Assembly (NCBI GenBank): GCA_013204195.1
Contig: JABMOJ010000500.1
Span: forward strand, 1-7,990
Direction of reading: 5' to 3'
DNA length: 7,990 bases
From: SAR86 cluster bacterium
Lineage (GTDB): Bacteria > Pseudomonadota > Gammaproteobacteria > Pseudomonadales > Azotimanducaceae
Below, piece after piece: positions 1-6,457 of this stretch. A program made the position numbers and the translations under genes. How positions within the stretch are numbered: position 1 is the stretch's first letter; the number at the start of each line of letters is the position of its first letter. The notes beneath the pieces are model-generated. The model was not told where the DNA came from and did no database searches. It saw only the letters and a list, made by a program, of their open reading frames with translations.

Positions 1-399
1 GAGTTCACTGATGGCTGGTTCAAGACCGGCGACATCGGCTTCCTTGACGAGGATGATTGTTTGTATATCTGCGATCGCGCCAAAGACATGGTGATTCGTG
101 GTGGCGAGAACATCTACCCCATTGAAGTGGAAAACTGCATTTTGTCGATACCCGGCGTCATCCGAGTAGCAGCCTTTGGTATTCCCAGCGAACGCTTTGG
201 CGAAGAACTTGCGGCGGTTATTCAGCAAGCTCCAGCAGGTGAACCGATACTCACCGAGCAACACATTCAGACATACTGTCGGACCCGTCTCGCGGGATTT
301 AAAATCCCAAGTCAGATCAAATTCACCACCGCCGAGTTTCCAGTGAATCCCACAAACAAGGTACTTAAAAAACAGCTTAGAGAACAATTTTACCCCTAA
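1..399 (+). CDS. Acyl-CoA synthetase (AMP-forming), C-terminal part; 5' end outside window
   Basis: This is the last 132 codons of an adenylate-forming enzyme that would activate a carboxylic acid to acyl-AMP and then acyl-CoA in the cytoplasm. Visible from the first base are the KTGDIG motif (window residues 8-13), the hinge motif DRAKD (25-29) and the strongly conserved GGENIYPIEVEN stretch (34-45), which together identify the family. The small C-terminal domain ends with PTNKVLKKQLR; Lys120 (bases 358-360) sits where the catalytic lysine of adenylation lies. The residue before it is Asn, where the family usually has Gly. Substrate cannot be read from this fragment, because the acyl-binding pocket lies upstream of the window. 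It reads toward the TetR gene 35 bases downstream and may share its transcript. A medium- or long-chain, or cyclic-acid, CoA ligase is most likely from context. The family call is very sure; the substrate is unknown. Confidence 0.95.
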   Translation, partial: EFTDGWFKTGDIGFLDEDDCLYICDRAKDMVIRGGENIYPIEVENCILSIPGVIRVAAFGIPSERFGEELAAVIQQAPAGEPILTEQHIQTYCRTRLAGFKIPSQIKFTTAEFPVNPTNKVLKKQLREQFYP

Positions 400-434
400 G
401 GCTACCTTAACTGCTGACCAGCGCTCGATGAGAC

Positions 435-1124
435 ATGGCAGGTTGGCGATGGTATGATGCCGCGACGCAGCTAAAGCACATCAACAGAGCGGGCAAGACT
501 ACATTGGCTTCGAAACGAATTCAGAAAGAAGACGGGCACCAGGCGCTCAAGGCCAAGGCGACAAAAGACAAAATCTTGTTGGCGGTGGTTACGCTGATCA
601 ATGAATCTGGTTATAGCTCGGCCAGCTCGACTGCCATTGCCAAAAAAGCCGGTATTACCTGGGGCGCGGTTCAACATCATTATGGCAACAAGGATGAGAT
701 ACTGTTGGCTGTCATGGATATGGCACGCGACGTTTATATTCAGTCGCTGAAGCACCCTAGCCTCACTACCGGCACGCTCGCAGAGCGGGTTGACCGCTTC
801 ATTAACATCGTTTGGACGCACTATAAAAGCGATCTGTACTTTGCTTTTTCAGAAATTGTTATGGCCACCCGCGGCAAGAACAGCAAAATACCCTTGAGCG
901 CCGTGCGCATGAACAGCCAACTTGAGCGCCACTTGCAAACCATGACGGAAATCTTCGCCGGTTATGCGGTACCACCCGCACGGCTCAACGAGGCCCTGCG
1001 ATTTGTTCATCGATTCCTAGCTGGCTTCGCCATGGACAGAGTCTTCGAGGCCGACATGCCGTTCGAGGCCATCCATATACAACGACTCAAAGACGAATTA
1101 CTGGCTATTATTCACCCACAATAA
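435..1124 (+). CDS. TetR/AcrR-family transcriptional regulator (first regulator)
   Basis: A 229-residue one-component regulator. The TetR DNA-binding domain starts near residue 43: helix 1 at about 44-58, then SSASSTAIAKKAGITWGAVQHHYGNKDEIL at about 61-90, with the recognition helix at about 75-83 and the typical HHYGNKDEI ending. The remaining ~130 residues form the variable helical ligand-binding and dimerisation half, which I cannot assign to a ligand. About 42 residues precede the DNA-binding domain, which is long for the family; the region is rich in Lys/Arg. The ATG at 435 has only a weak upstream purine stretch, and an in-frame TTG at 504 would give a 206-residue protein of ordinary length, so the start is uncertain. 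It lies between the acyl-CoA synthetase and the acyl-CoA dehydrogenase pair, with a perfect inverted repeat between its end and the first dehydrogenase gene. It probably represses that operon, with an acyl-CoA as the likely inducer (inference). Confidence 0.9.
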   Translation: MAGWRWYDAATQLKHINRAGKTTLASKRIQKEDGHQALKAKATKDKILLAVVTLINESGYSSASSTAIAKKAGITWGAVQHHYGNKDEILLAVMDMARDVYIQSLKHPSLTTGTLAERVDRFINIVWTHYKSDLYFAFSEIVMATRGKNSKIPLSAVRMNSQLERHLQTMTEIFAGYAVPPARLNEALRFVHRFLAGFAMDRVFEADMPFEAIHIQRLKDELLAIIHPQ

Positions 1125-1205
1125 GCCACAAGCGACTGGCCTAACGAGCCTGGTTGACCTCCCGCAGCTTAAGGCTGAACCCAGCCATTATGCACTCCCA
1201 GGCAA

Positions 1206-1233
1206 ACAAAACATTTCTAATAAAATGTTTTGT
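1206..1233. promoter_or_regulatory. Perfect 11-bp inverted repeat, probable TetR operator of the dehydrogenase operon
   Basis: The left arm ACAAAACATTT (1206-1216) and right arm AAATGTTTTGT (1223-1233) are exact reverse complements around a 6-base spacer, CTAATA. Size and symmetry fit a TetR-dimer operator. A -10-like TAAAAT (1221-1226) lies inside it, though I find no convincing -35 at the right distance, so a bound protein could block the promoter. The repeat ends 59 bases before the first dehydrogenase start. It is not followed by a T-run and its stem is AT-rich, which argues against a terminator. That the adjacent TetR protein binds it is inferred from position only. Confidence 0.65.
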
Positions 1234-1292
1234 GTGGCATAGTTAAACCCTTCCGAACACCCAGAACAGGTTTTCCAGCCAGGTATTACGCC

Positions 1293-2483
1293 ATGACACG
1301 CTTAACAGAATTCAGGCAGGCAAGTCGCGCTTGGTTGCAAGCCAACTGTCCCGAATCGCAACGCCTACCCATCGTCAAACGGGAACAAATCTGGGGCGGG
1401 CGGCGACGTATATTTCCCAGCGCGGATGCACAGGTCTGGTTCGAACGCATGCGCGACAAAGGCTGGACCGCACCCGAATGGCCGACCGCTTACGGCGGTG
1501 GCGGCTTGTCAGCCGCTGAAGCGGGTATTCTGACACAAGAAATGACGGCCCTCGGCTGTCGACCACCCCTTTATGAAATTGGCGTTTGGATGTTCGGTCC
1601 GGCGTTACTGGAATATGGCACCGAAACCCAGCGCCAAGAACACTTGCCACCCATCGTACGTGGTGAAATTCGTTGGTGCCAGGGCTACTCAGAACCTAGC
1701 GCCGGCTCAGATCTTGTCAGCCTCAAGACTCGCGCAGAAGACAAAGGCGATCACTTCCTGGTAAACGGCACCAAAATCTGGACCACTCAAGCCGACAAGG
1801 CCGATTGGATTTTTTGTCTGGTCCGAACCGACCCATATGCCCCAAAACAGGCCGGCATCAGCTTCTTGTTGATTGACATGGCAACTGCGGGCGTCAGTAC
1901 AACACCCATCCCATTAATCAGCGGCGAGTCAGAGTTCTGCCAGACCTTCTTCGATGATGTCAGGGTTCCCAAAGGCAACTTGGTCGGTGAACTCCATGGT
2001 GGTTGGAATGTTGCCAAGGCACTGCTGCGACATGAGCGCAAGCTGATGAGCATCATGGGCACTATGGTCGAAAAAGAAGAGGGCAATATCATCGATCTCG
2101 CCCGTCAATATGTTGGCCTTGATGCTGAGGAAAAACTGCGTAATCCACTGCTTCGCCATCAATTAGCCCAACATCTGATGCGCGCTCAATGTGACTCGCT
2201 GACCACCGAGAGAATCCAGCAACAGTACAAGCATGGCCAGCCCGATAACAACCTGCCACTGATCATGAAATACCTCAGTACCACTGAGCAGCAATCTAAA
2301 GACGAACTGATGCTCGCCATCATGGGCAACCGCGGCCTCAGCTGGGATGACGCCACCTATACAGAAAACGAACGTAAACTCGTACGCAATTGGGCCTACA
2401 ACAAGGCCCACACGATTGCTGGCGGCACCTCAGAAATTCAACTGAATATTATCGCCAAGCGCGCCTTGGGCCTGCCGAGCTAA
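1293..2483 (+). CDS. Acyl-CoA dehydrogenase, subunit carrying the putative catalytic Glu
   Basis: A 396-residue flavoprotein subunit expected to introduce an alpha,beta double bond into an acyl-CoA, passing electrons to electron-transfer flavoprotein. The N-terminal helical domain contains WPTAYGGGG, the central beta domain carries YSEPSAGSD (132-140) and NGTKIWTTQAD with Trp163, and the C-terminal helical domain ends AGGTSEIQLNIIAKRALGLP. The position of the YEGT catalytic Glu of medium-chain enzymes is Gly377. A Glu at 248, in RHERKL, matches the alternative helix position used by isovaleryl- and long-chain acyl-CoA dehydrogenases, so it is the likely base. The FAD-contacting QxHGGxG motif found in homotetrameric enzymes is degenerate here (MGNRG, 344-348). 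The partner gene downstream keeps that motif. The ATG at 1293 starts the conserved region and has AGG nine bases upstream; an in-frame TTG at 1230 lies inside the palindrome and is unlikely. Substrate unknown; a steroid or terpenoid side chain is one possibility. Confidence 0.95.
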   Translation: MTRLTEFRQASRAWLQANCPESQRLPIVKREQIWGGRRRIFPSADAQVWFERMRDKGWTAPEWPTAYGGGGLSAAEAGILTQEMTALGCRPPLYEIGVWMFGPALLEYGTETQRQEHLPPIVRGEIRWCQGYSEPSAGSDLVSLKTRAEDKGDHFLVNGTKIWTTQADKADWIFCLVRTDPYAPKQAGISFLLIDMATAGVSTTPIPLISGESEFCQTFFDDVRVPKGNLVGELHGGWNVAKALLRHERKLMSIMGTMVEKEEGNIIDLARQYVGLDAEEKLRNPLLRHQLAQHLMRAQCDSLTTERIQQQYKHGQPDNNLPLIMKYLSTTEQQSKDELMLAIMGNRGLSWDDATYTENERKLVRNWAYNKAHTIAGGTSEIQLNIIAKRALGLPS

Positions 2484-2525
2484 GCGGCGTACCGCTGGCA
2501 TCGATACATTTCAGACTCACGGCTT

Positions 2526-2532
2526 AAGAGGA
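2526..2532 (+). promoter_or_regulatory. Ribosome binding site of the second dehydrogenase
   Basis: AAGAGGA lies 8 bases before the ATG at 2541. It supports that start over the second ATG at 2547. Confidence 0.75.
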
Positions 2533-2540
2533 TCCAGCGA

Positions 2541-3680
2541 ATGAACATGGTATTGAACGAAGAACAGGTCTTGCTACGAGACACGATGAAGGCGTTTCTC
2601 CAAGAGCATGCAGACGTGTCAGCCATGCGGACGCTACGAGACACAAAAGACCCGATTGGCTACAGCTTGCCGCTCTGGCAACAACTTACAGAACTCGGCG
2701 TTGGCGCCATTGTGATGCCAGAGGCCTACGGCGGCCTAGGCTTTGGCTTTCTAGGACTGGGCGCCGTGATGCAGGAGATGGGGCGTACCCTGACAGCCAC
2801 TCCGCTGTTGTCCAGCGTCATCCTCGGTGCCTCGGCGATTGAACTTGCGGGTTCAGCCCGCCAGCGTCAAGCGTTACTGCCCGCTATCGCTGCGGGGAAG
2901 TTGACCTTAACCCTGGCAGTAGACGAGGCATCCCATCACGCACCCCTAGCAACCCGTCTTGCATTACGCGAGACACCTAATGGGTTGCGCCTGAATGGCA
3001 CCAAAGTGTTTGTGCTTGATGGCCACGTTGCCGACAAATTTGTCGTGGTCGCCCGCAGCGCTGGCGACGCGGGGGACAGTCACGGGTTAACCTTGGTGTT
3101 GGTTGAGGCCACCAGCCCTGGTGTGACGATCAGTCGCACAACAATGATAGACGGTCGCAACAGTGCCGAATTGCACTTCGAGAATACTCCCGTGAACATC
3201 GACGACCTGGTTGGCGCTCAACATAGCGCCTGGCCGATTATTGAAAAGGTCATCGACCGCGGCACCATCTGCCTGGCAGCTGAAATGCTCGGCGGCGCCC
3301 ATGAGTTGTTTGCCCGGACTCTCGCCTACCTCAAAGAGCGCGAACAATTTGACGTTAAGATCGGTTCATTCCAGGCCCTTCAGCATCGCTGCGCGCTGCT
3401 GTACTGCCAACTTGAACAGTGTCAAACCGCGGTTCAAAGCGCCCTAGGCAGTCTTGACAGCGAAGCCTCTGATATCGCCCTACAGGCCAGCATAGCAAAA
3501 GCGCTGGTTAATGACTGTTATCAGCTTGTCAGTAATGAGGCGATTCAGCTGCACGGCGGCATGGGTATTACCGATGAACTTGATATTGGCTTGTTTTTAA
3601 AGCGCGCGCGCGTCTGCTTGCAACTGCTAGGCGACACGAGCTATCACTTGGACCGATACGCTACACGTCTGAACTTTTAA
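2541..3680 (+). CDS. Acyl-CoA dehydrogenase, FAD-motif partner subunit
   Basis: A 379-residue protein of the acyl-CoA dehydrogenase superfamily, following the first subunit by 57 bases on the same strand. It shows MPEAYGGLG in the N-terminal domain, a beta domain with only a weak version of the substrate/flavin motifs (LAVDEASHH in place of the usual TEPxAGSD pattern), and a well-preserved C-terminal domain: EREQFDVKIGSFQALQH, then QLHGGMGITDELDIG (Gln336-Gly342 and on), the FAD-pyrophosphate-binding motif. It lacks the C-terminal YEGT Glu and ends with LLGDTSYHLDRYA, typical of the smaller subunit in two-component enzymes. At the helix position of the partner's Glu248 it has Asp239. The complementary losses in the two genes suggest they form one alpha2beta2 enzyme, as known for the ChsE-type enzymes of mycobacterial cholesterol breakdown. 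The complex is inferred, not shown. Family is sure. Confidence 0.93.
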   Translation: MNMVLNEEQVLLRDTMKAFLQEHADVSAMRTLRDTKDPIGYSLPLWQQLTELGVGAIVMPEAYGGLGFGFLGLGAVMQEMGRTLTATPLLSSVILGASAIELAGSARQRQALLPAIAAGKLTLTLAVDEASHHAPLATRLALRETPNGLRLNGTKVFVLDGHVADKFVVVARSAGDAGDSHGLTLVLVEATSPGVTISRTTMIDGRNSAELHFENTPVNIDDLVGAQHSAWPIIEKVIDRGTICLAAEMLGGAHELFARTLAYLKEREQFDVKIGSFQALQHRCALLYCQLEQCQTAVQSALGSLDSEASDIALQASIAKALVNDCYQLVSNEAIQLHGGMGITDELDIGLFLKRARVCLQLLGDTSYHLDRYATRLNF

Positions 3681-3743
3681 AACACAATCATGGGGTAACT
3701 GCCCAGTAGTCTTGTAGCGAAAACAGCCCTTAACCGACTCAAT

Positions 3744-3747
3744 GGAG
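3744..3747 (+). promoter_or_regulatory. Ribosome binding site deciding the first SDR start
   Basis: GGAG lies 6 bases before the ATG at 3754. The ATG at 3742, only 12 bases earlier and in the same frame, has no such sequence upstream, so 3754 is preferred. Confidence 0.7.
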
Positions 3748-3753
3748 CACCGC

Positions 3754-4521
3754 ATGGACCAACAGCCCCTGAAAAATCGTGTCGCGTTGATCACCGGAGG
3801 CGGCCAAGGTATTGGCCAGGGTATTGCTCTGGCACTGGCAAAACGCGGCGTGAGAGTCTCGGTGGCAGGCCGGACGCTGTCGAAGTGCCAGACCACTTGC
3901 GATTTGATTAAGGCGCGATTTGGCATCGATGCACTACCCCTAGCCTGTAACGTGGAAAATGCTGCGGACTTGCAGCAGACAGTAGACGCTACACTTGAGG
4001 CCTTCGGCGGTATAAACATTTTGATTAACAATGCCGTCAGCACATCTCCCGGGCCATTACTGGCACAGACTGAGGCGAAGGTGCTGCGCGCGTTTAGGGT
4101 CGGCCCCATGGCGACACTTCGACTGATGCAACTCTGCCATCCCCATCTTCGTCAACAGGGTGGCTCCATTATCAATCTGGCCAGCACTGCGGCAAAGCGT
4201 TGGGATATGAGCAACTACGGGGTCTATGCTGCTGAAAAAGAAGCGATTCGCGCCTTAACCCGGGCGGCTGCCAGCGAGTGGGGCAAGGATAATATCCGCG
4301 CCAACTGTATTTTGCCCCACGCGAACTCTCCCGCTTTAAAACACTGGACAGAACAAAACCCCGAAGAGGCCGCAGCCTTCGTTCGCAGCATTCCGTTGCA
4401 GCGCATTGGTGACTGCGAAACCGACGTTGGTGAGTTTGTCGCCATGTTATGCTCACCAGAGTCGGCATATATCAGCGGCCAAAGCATCGCGGTTGACGGC
4501 GGCCAGGCCTATATGGGCTAA
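3754..4521 (+). CDS. Short-chain dehydrogenase/reductase, likely NADP(H)-preferring
   Basis: A 255-residue classical SDR that would interconvert a hydroxyl and a keto group, or reduce an enoyl/ketoacyl intermediate. The Rossmann fold begins with TGGGQGIG (14-21). Arg40, after the second beta strand (VAGRT), points to NADP(H). NNAV (92-95) replaces the usual NNAG. The catalytic set is Ser144 (or Thr145), Tyr158 and Lys162 in YAAEK. The usual PG after strand six is PH (LPHANSP), a departure from most family members. The protein ends with the normal SGQSIAVDGG. It follows the dehydrogenase pair by 73 bases and is probably the last gene of that operon, ending 21 bases from the convergent Rieske gene. 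Beta-oxidation 3-hydroxyacyl-CoA dehydrogenase or a ring-hydroxyl dehydrogenase are both possible. Family is sure, substrate is not. Confidence 0.93.
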   Translation: MDQQPLKNRVALITGGGQGIGQGIALALAKRGVRVSVAGRTLSKCQTTCDLIKARFGIDALPLACNVENAADLQQTVDATLEAFGGINILINNAVSTSPGPLLAQTEAKVLRAFRVGPMATLRLMQLCHPHLRQQGGSIINLASTAAKRWDMSNYGVYAAEKEAIRALTRAAASEWGKDNIRANCILPHANSPALKHWTEQNPEEAAAFVRSIPLQRIGDCETDVGEFVAMLCSPESAYISGQSIAVDGGQAYMG

Positions 4522-4542
4522 CTCACCGAAACGCCAACCAAT

Positions 4543-5547
4543 TCACTGCACCAAAAATTGCCCGTACCAGTTACGAAACTTGGCAAACGGACCGTCGCCA
4601 TCACAGAGCATAGGTTTGGCGTGAAATTTCTTTCGGTTCCAGATAATCCGATCCTCCTCCATTTGCTGGCAAATATTGGCAATGATCGCACCACCTATGC
4701 CCCCCACCGGGGTCTTTCCATCGACTTTTTTCTGCATAAAAGCATACATAGCGCGACAGTGTTCGGGTGTTATTGGGGTCAGGTTAGCCATCAAGAGCGT
4801 ATCGCAAAGACCGGAAAATCGAATGATCGCCAATCCAGGACCGATACTCTTGTTCTCGATGGTACCTTCAACTACGCCCTTGGGCGTTGGATTCAGAGTC
4901 TTCAACAAGCCCGATCGAAGGTGACCGTCGAATACTGAATCCATCACATCGGGAATTTCTTTGGTGCCGTGTACGGTTTTAAAGTGCACCGCGTCGACTG
5001 CATTCTCACCGATCTCCTGCATATGCGTGTGAATATCCCAGCTAAAGGCTTGAATCTCACCCCACTCGTCATTATTCGCTGCTGCCTCTGACAGACTTTC
5101 CGGCTCAAACAACGGCTCAATGCCTTCAGGGTGATACCAAACCAGAACACACTGGTTCACCTCGCGTACTGCCCAGGCGCCCAACACCTGCTCGCCGCGA
5201 GCGACCCGAGGCGGCGGATTTATCCCATAAGGAATGTGTTTGCACTGGCCTTCGCCGTTGAATTGCCAACCGTGGAATGGACAAACAATATTTTCGCCAA
5301 CCACCGCTGAGCCTTTACCCGCCTGCTCGTGAATTCCATAACCGAGGTGCGCACCCATATGCGGACAATAGGCATCGACGACCTTTGCGACCCCCGACTC
5401 GGTACGAAATGCCACCAACTCTTGGCCGAAATAATTTAACGGTACGGATTCGCCCACCGCGAGTTCTGAGGAATATAACAACTGAAACCAACCATAAGGC
5501 ATCGGCAGGTCGATCGGCGGTTTAGTGCTGGTACGGGCAATGATCAT
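4543..5547 (-). CDS. Rieske [2Fe-2S] non-heme iron oxygenase, oxygenase component, KshA-like
   Basis: A 334-residue oxygenase alpha subunit that would use O2 and electrons from a reductase to hydroxylate its substrate in the cytoplasm. The Rieske domain has Cys61-Pro-His63 and Cys89-Pro-Phe-His92, the four cluster ligands. The catalytic domain has the mononuclear-iron motif ENAVDAVHFKTVHG, with bridging Asp185 and ligands His188 and His193, and a likely third ligand Asp299 in EEDRIIWNRK. Length and the C-terminal IWNRK pattern resemble 3-ketosteroid 9-alpha-hydroxylase (KshA) and its relatives the cholesterol 7-desaturases. The two ligand pairs are 25 residues apart, longer than the usual 15-17, through an insert near residues 72-85. 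The ATG at 5547 has GGAG six bases upstream. It lies 53 bases after a dehydrogenase on the same strand. No reductase or ferredoxin gene is in the window. Family very sure, steroid substrate only suggested. Confidence 0.92.
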   Translation of the reverse strand: MIIARTSTKPPIDLPMPYGWFQLLYSSELAVGESVPLNYFGQELVAFRTESGVAKVVDAYCPHMGAHLGYGIHEQAGKGSAVVGENIVCPFHGWQFNGEGQCKHIPYGINPPPRVARGEQVLGAWAVREVNQCVLVWYHPEGIEPLFEPESLSEAAANNDEWGEIQAFSWDIHTHMQEIGENAVDAVHFKTVHGTKEIPDVMDSVFDGHLRSGLLKTLNPTPKGVVEGTIENKSIGPGLAIIRFSGLCDTLLMANLTPITPEHCRAMYAFMQKKVDGKTPVGGIGGAIIANICQQMEEDRIIWNRKKFHAKPMLCDGDGPFAKFRNWYGQFLVQ

Positions 5548-5553
5548 AGGTGA

Positions 5554-5557
5554 CTCC
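5554..5557 (-). promoter_or_regulatory. Ribosome binding site deciding the Rieske oxygenase start
   Basis: On the minus strand GGAG stands 6 bases before the ATG at 5547. An in-frame TTG at 5562 lies upstream of this site and would contain it, so it is not the start. Confidence 0.75.
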
Positions 5558-5600
5558 AACAAAAATAAGAAAGCAGTAGCGATGATTTTTGGTGCCGCGA

Positions 5601-6368
5601 TTATTTAACAGCGGCCCCACCATCGACACAGAGTATTTGGCCGGTGATAAATGCAGCCCGCTCGGAACAAAGAAAAACCACAGCCTCAGCAATTTCCTCA
5701 GGCTCACCCAAACGGTTCATGGCCGCCATACGCTTGAGACCCTCGGCGATCTTTGGTTGTTCCGTAAAGTATTGTTCCAGGGCCGGTGTGCGTATGACGC
5801 CGGGAGATACCGCGTTAATACGGATTCCTTGGCGCCCATACTCAACCGCGGCGCTCATAGTGAGCGTATTAACAGCGCCCTTGGCCGCAGCATAGGCGGT
5901 ATTGTTAGGCTGGCCACGCAAGCCCGCATTGGATGAGATATTGACGATACTACCGCCACGGCCACTCGCCAACATGGCTTCAACCTGATGCTTCAAACAT
6001 AGCCAGGTATTGGTCAGACACATCGTCACCGTGTCATCAAACACGGCGCGCTCAAATTGATGAATTGGACCCGAACCTCGGCTGACCGCGGCGCTGTTAC
6101 AGGCAATATCGAGACCGCCATAGGTGCTGATCGCCAGATCGACCATAGCCTTGACCTGCACCTCTTGGGTGACATCGGTCTTGCTGAACACGGCCTCACC
6201 ACCGGCTGCGCGTATTATCGCCACTGTCTCCTGACCCGTTGCCTCGTTAAAATCTGCCACCACAACTCGCGCCCCTTCTCGCGCAAAAACTTCGCAGATA
6301 GCGCGACCGATGCCGCCACCGCCACCCGTCACTAACCCGACTTTGCCCTCAACTAACTTCATGGCCAT
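5601..6368 (-). CDS. Short-chain dehydrogenase/reductase, likely NAD(H)-preferring
   Basis: A 255-residue classical SDR. TGGGGGIG (14-21) binds the coenzyme; Asp39 at the end of the second strand (VVVADF) indicates NAD(H), so it more likely oxidises an alcohol. Asp65-Val66 is the usual adenine-contact pair. The NNAG motif reads CNSAA (90-94), an unusual variant. The catalytic residues are Ser146, Tyr159 and Lys163 (YAAAK), and SPGVIRTP and the C-terminal TGQILCVDGG are normal. It is the first gene of the minus-strand unit, followed by the Rieske oxygenase after 53 bases, so it may act on the alcohol the oxygenase makes or on the same ring system. The start at 6368 has AGGG six bases upstream; an ATG six bases further in (6362) has GAGG seven bases upstream and is nearly as good. 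Confidence 0.93.
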   Translation of the reverse strand: MAMKLVEGKVGLVTGGGGGIGRAICEVFAREGARVVVADFNEATGQETVAIIRAAGGEAVFSKTDVTQEVQVKAMVDLAISTYGGLDIACNSAAVSRGSGPIHQFERAVFDDTVTMCLTNTWLCLKHQVEAMLASGRGGSIVNISSNAGLRGQPNNTAYAAAKGAVNTLTMSAAVEYGRQGIRINAVSPGVIRTPALEQYFTEQPKIAEGLKRMAAMNRLGEPEEIAEAVVFLCSERAAFITGQILCVDGGAAVK

Positions 6369-6441
6369 ACCTCACCCTGCTGAACTGCGACTGATGTTAA
6401 TGTGCGAGGGCGAACAGGCTGCCGGCACCACCGAATTATTA

Positions 6442-6457
6442 TTTAACTTGAGTTAAA
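6442..6457. promoter_or_regulatory. Palindrome in the divergent promoter region, first of two overlapping
   Basis: TTTAACT (6442-6448) and AGTTAAA (6451-6457) are exact reverse complements with a 2-base centre, TG. It covers the -35-like element of the plus-strand promoter. A TetR dimer site is likely; the adjacent divergent regulator is the natural candidate (inference). Confidence 0.55.

Noticed and set aside
1154..1159. TTGACC as a -35 box for the dehydrogenase operon
   Set aside because: No acceptable -10 lies 16-18 bases downstream.
1148..1203. GCCTGG and CCAGGC as a possible hairpin after the first TetR gene
   Set aside because: The arms are only 6 bases and about 45 bases apart, with no T-run; probably chance.
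1230..1292. Upstream in-frame TTG extension of the first dehydrogenase
   Set aside because: The start would fall inside the perfect inverted repeat, lacks a ribosome binding site, and adds residues without family similarity.
2573..2644. A 12-base direct repeat, GCTACGAGACAC, at 2573 and 2633, exactly 60 bases apart
   Set aside because: It is inside the coding sequence, encodes LRDT twice in the same frame, and has no extension on either side; most likely coincidence of similar helices.
3690..3704. TGGG/CCCA mini-hairpin between the second dehydrogenase and the SDR
   Set aside because: A four-base stem with no T-run is too weak to be a terminator or attenuator.
3627..4109. A 160-codon open frame antisense to the first SDR
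   Set aside because: It lies opposite well-conserved SDR motifs, has no recognisable domain or ribosome binding site, and is explained as a shadow of the SDR codons.
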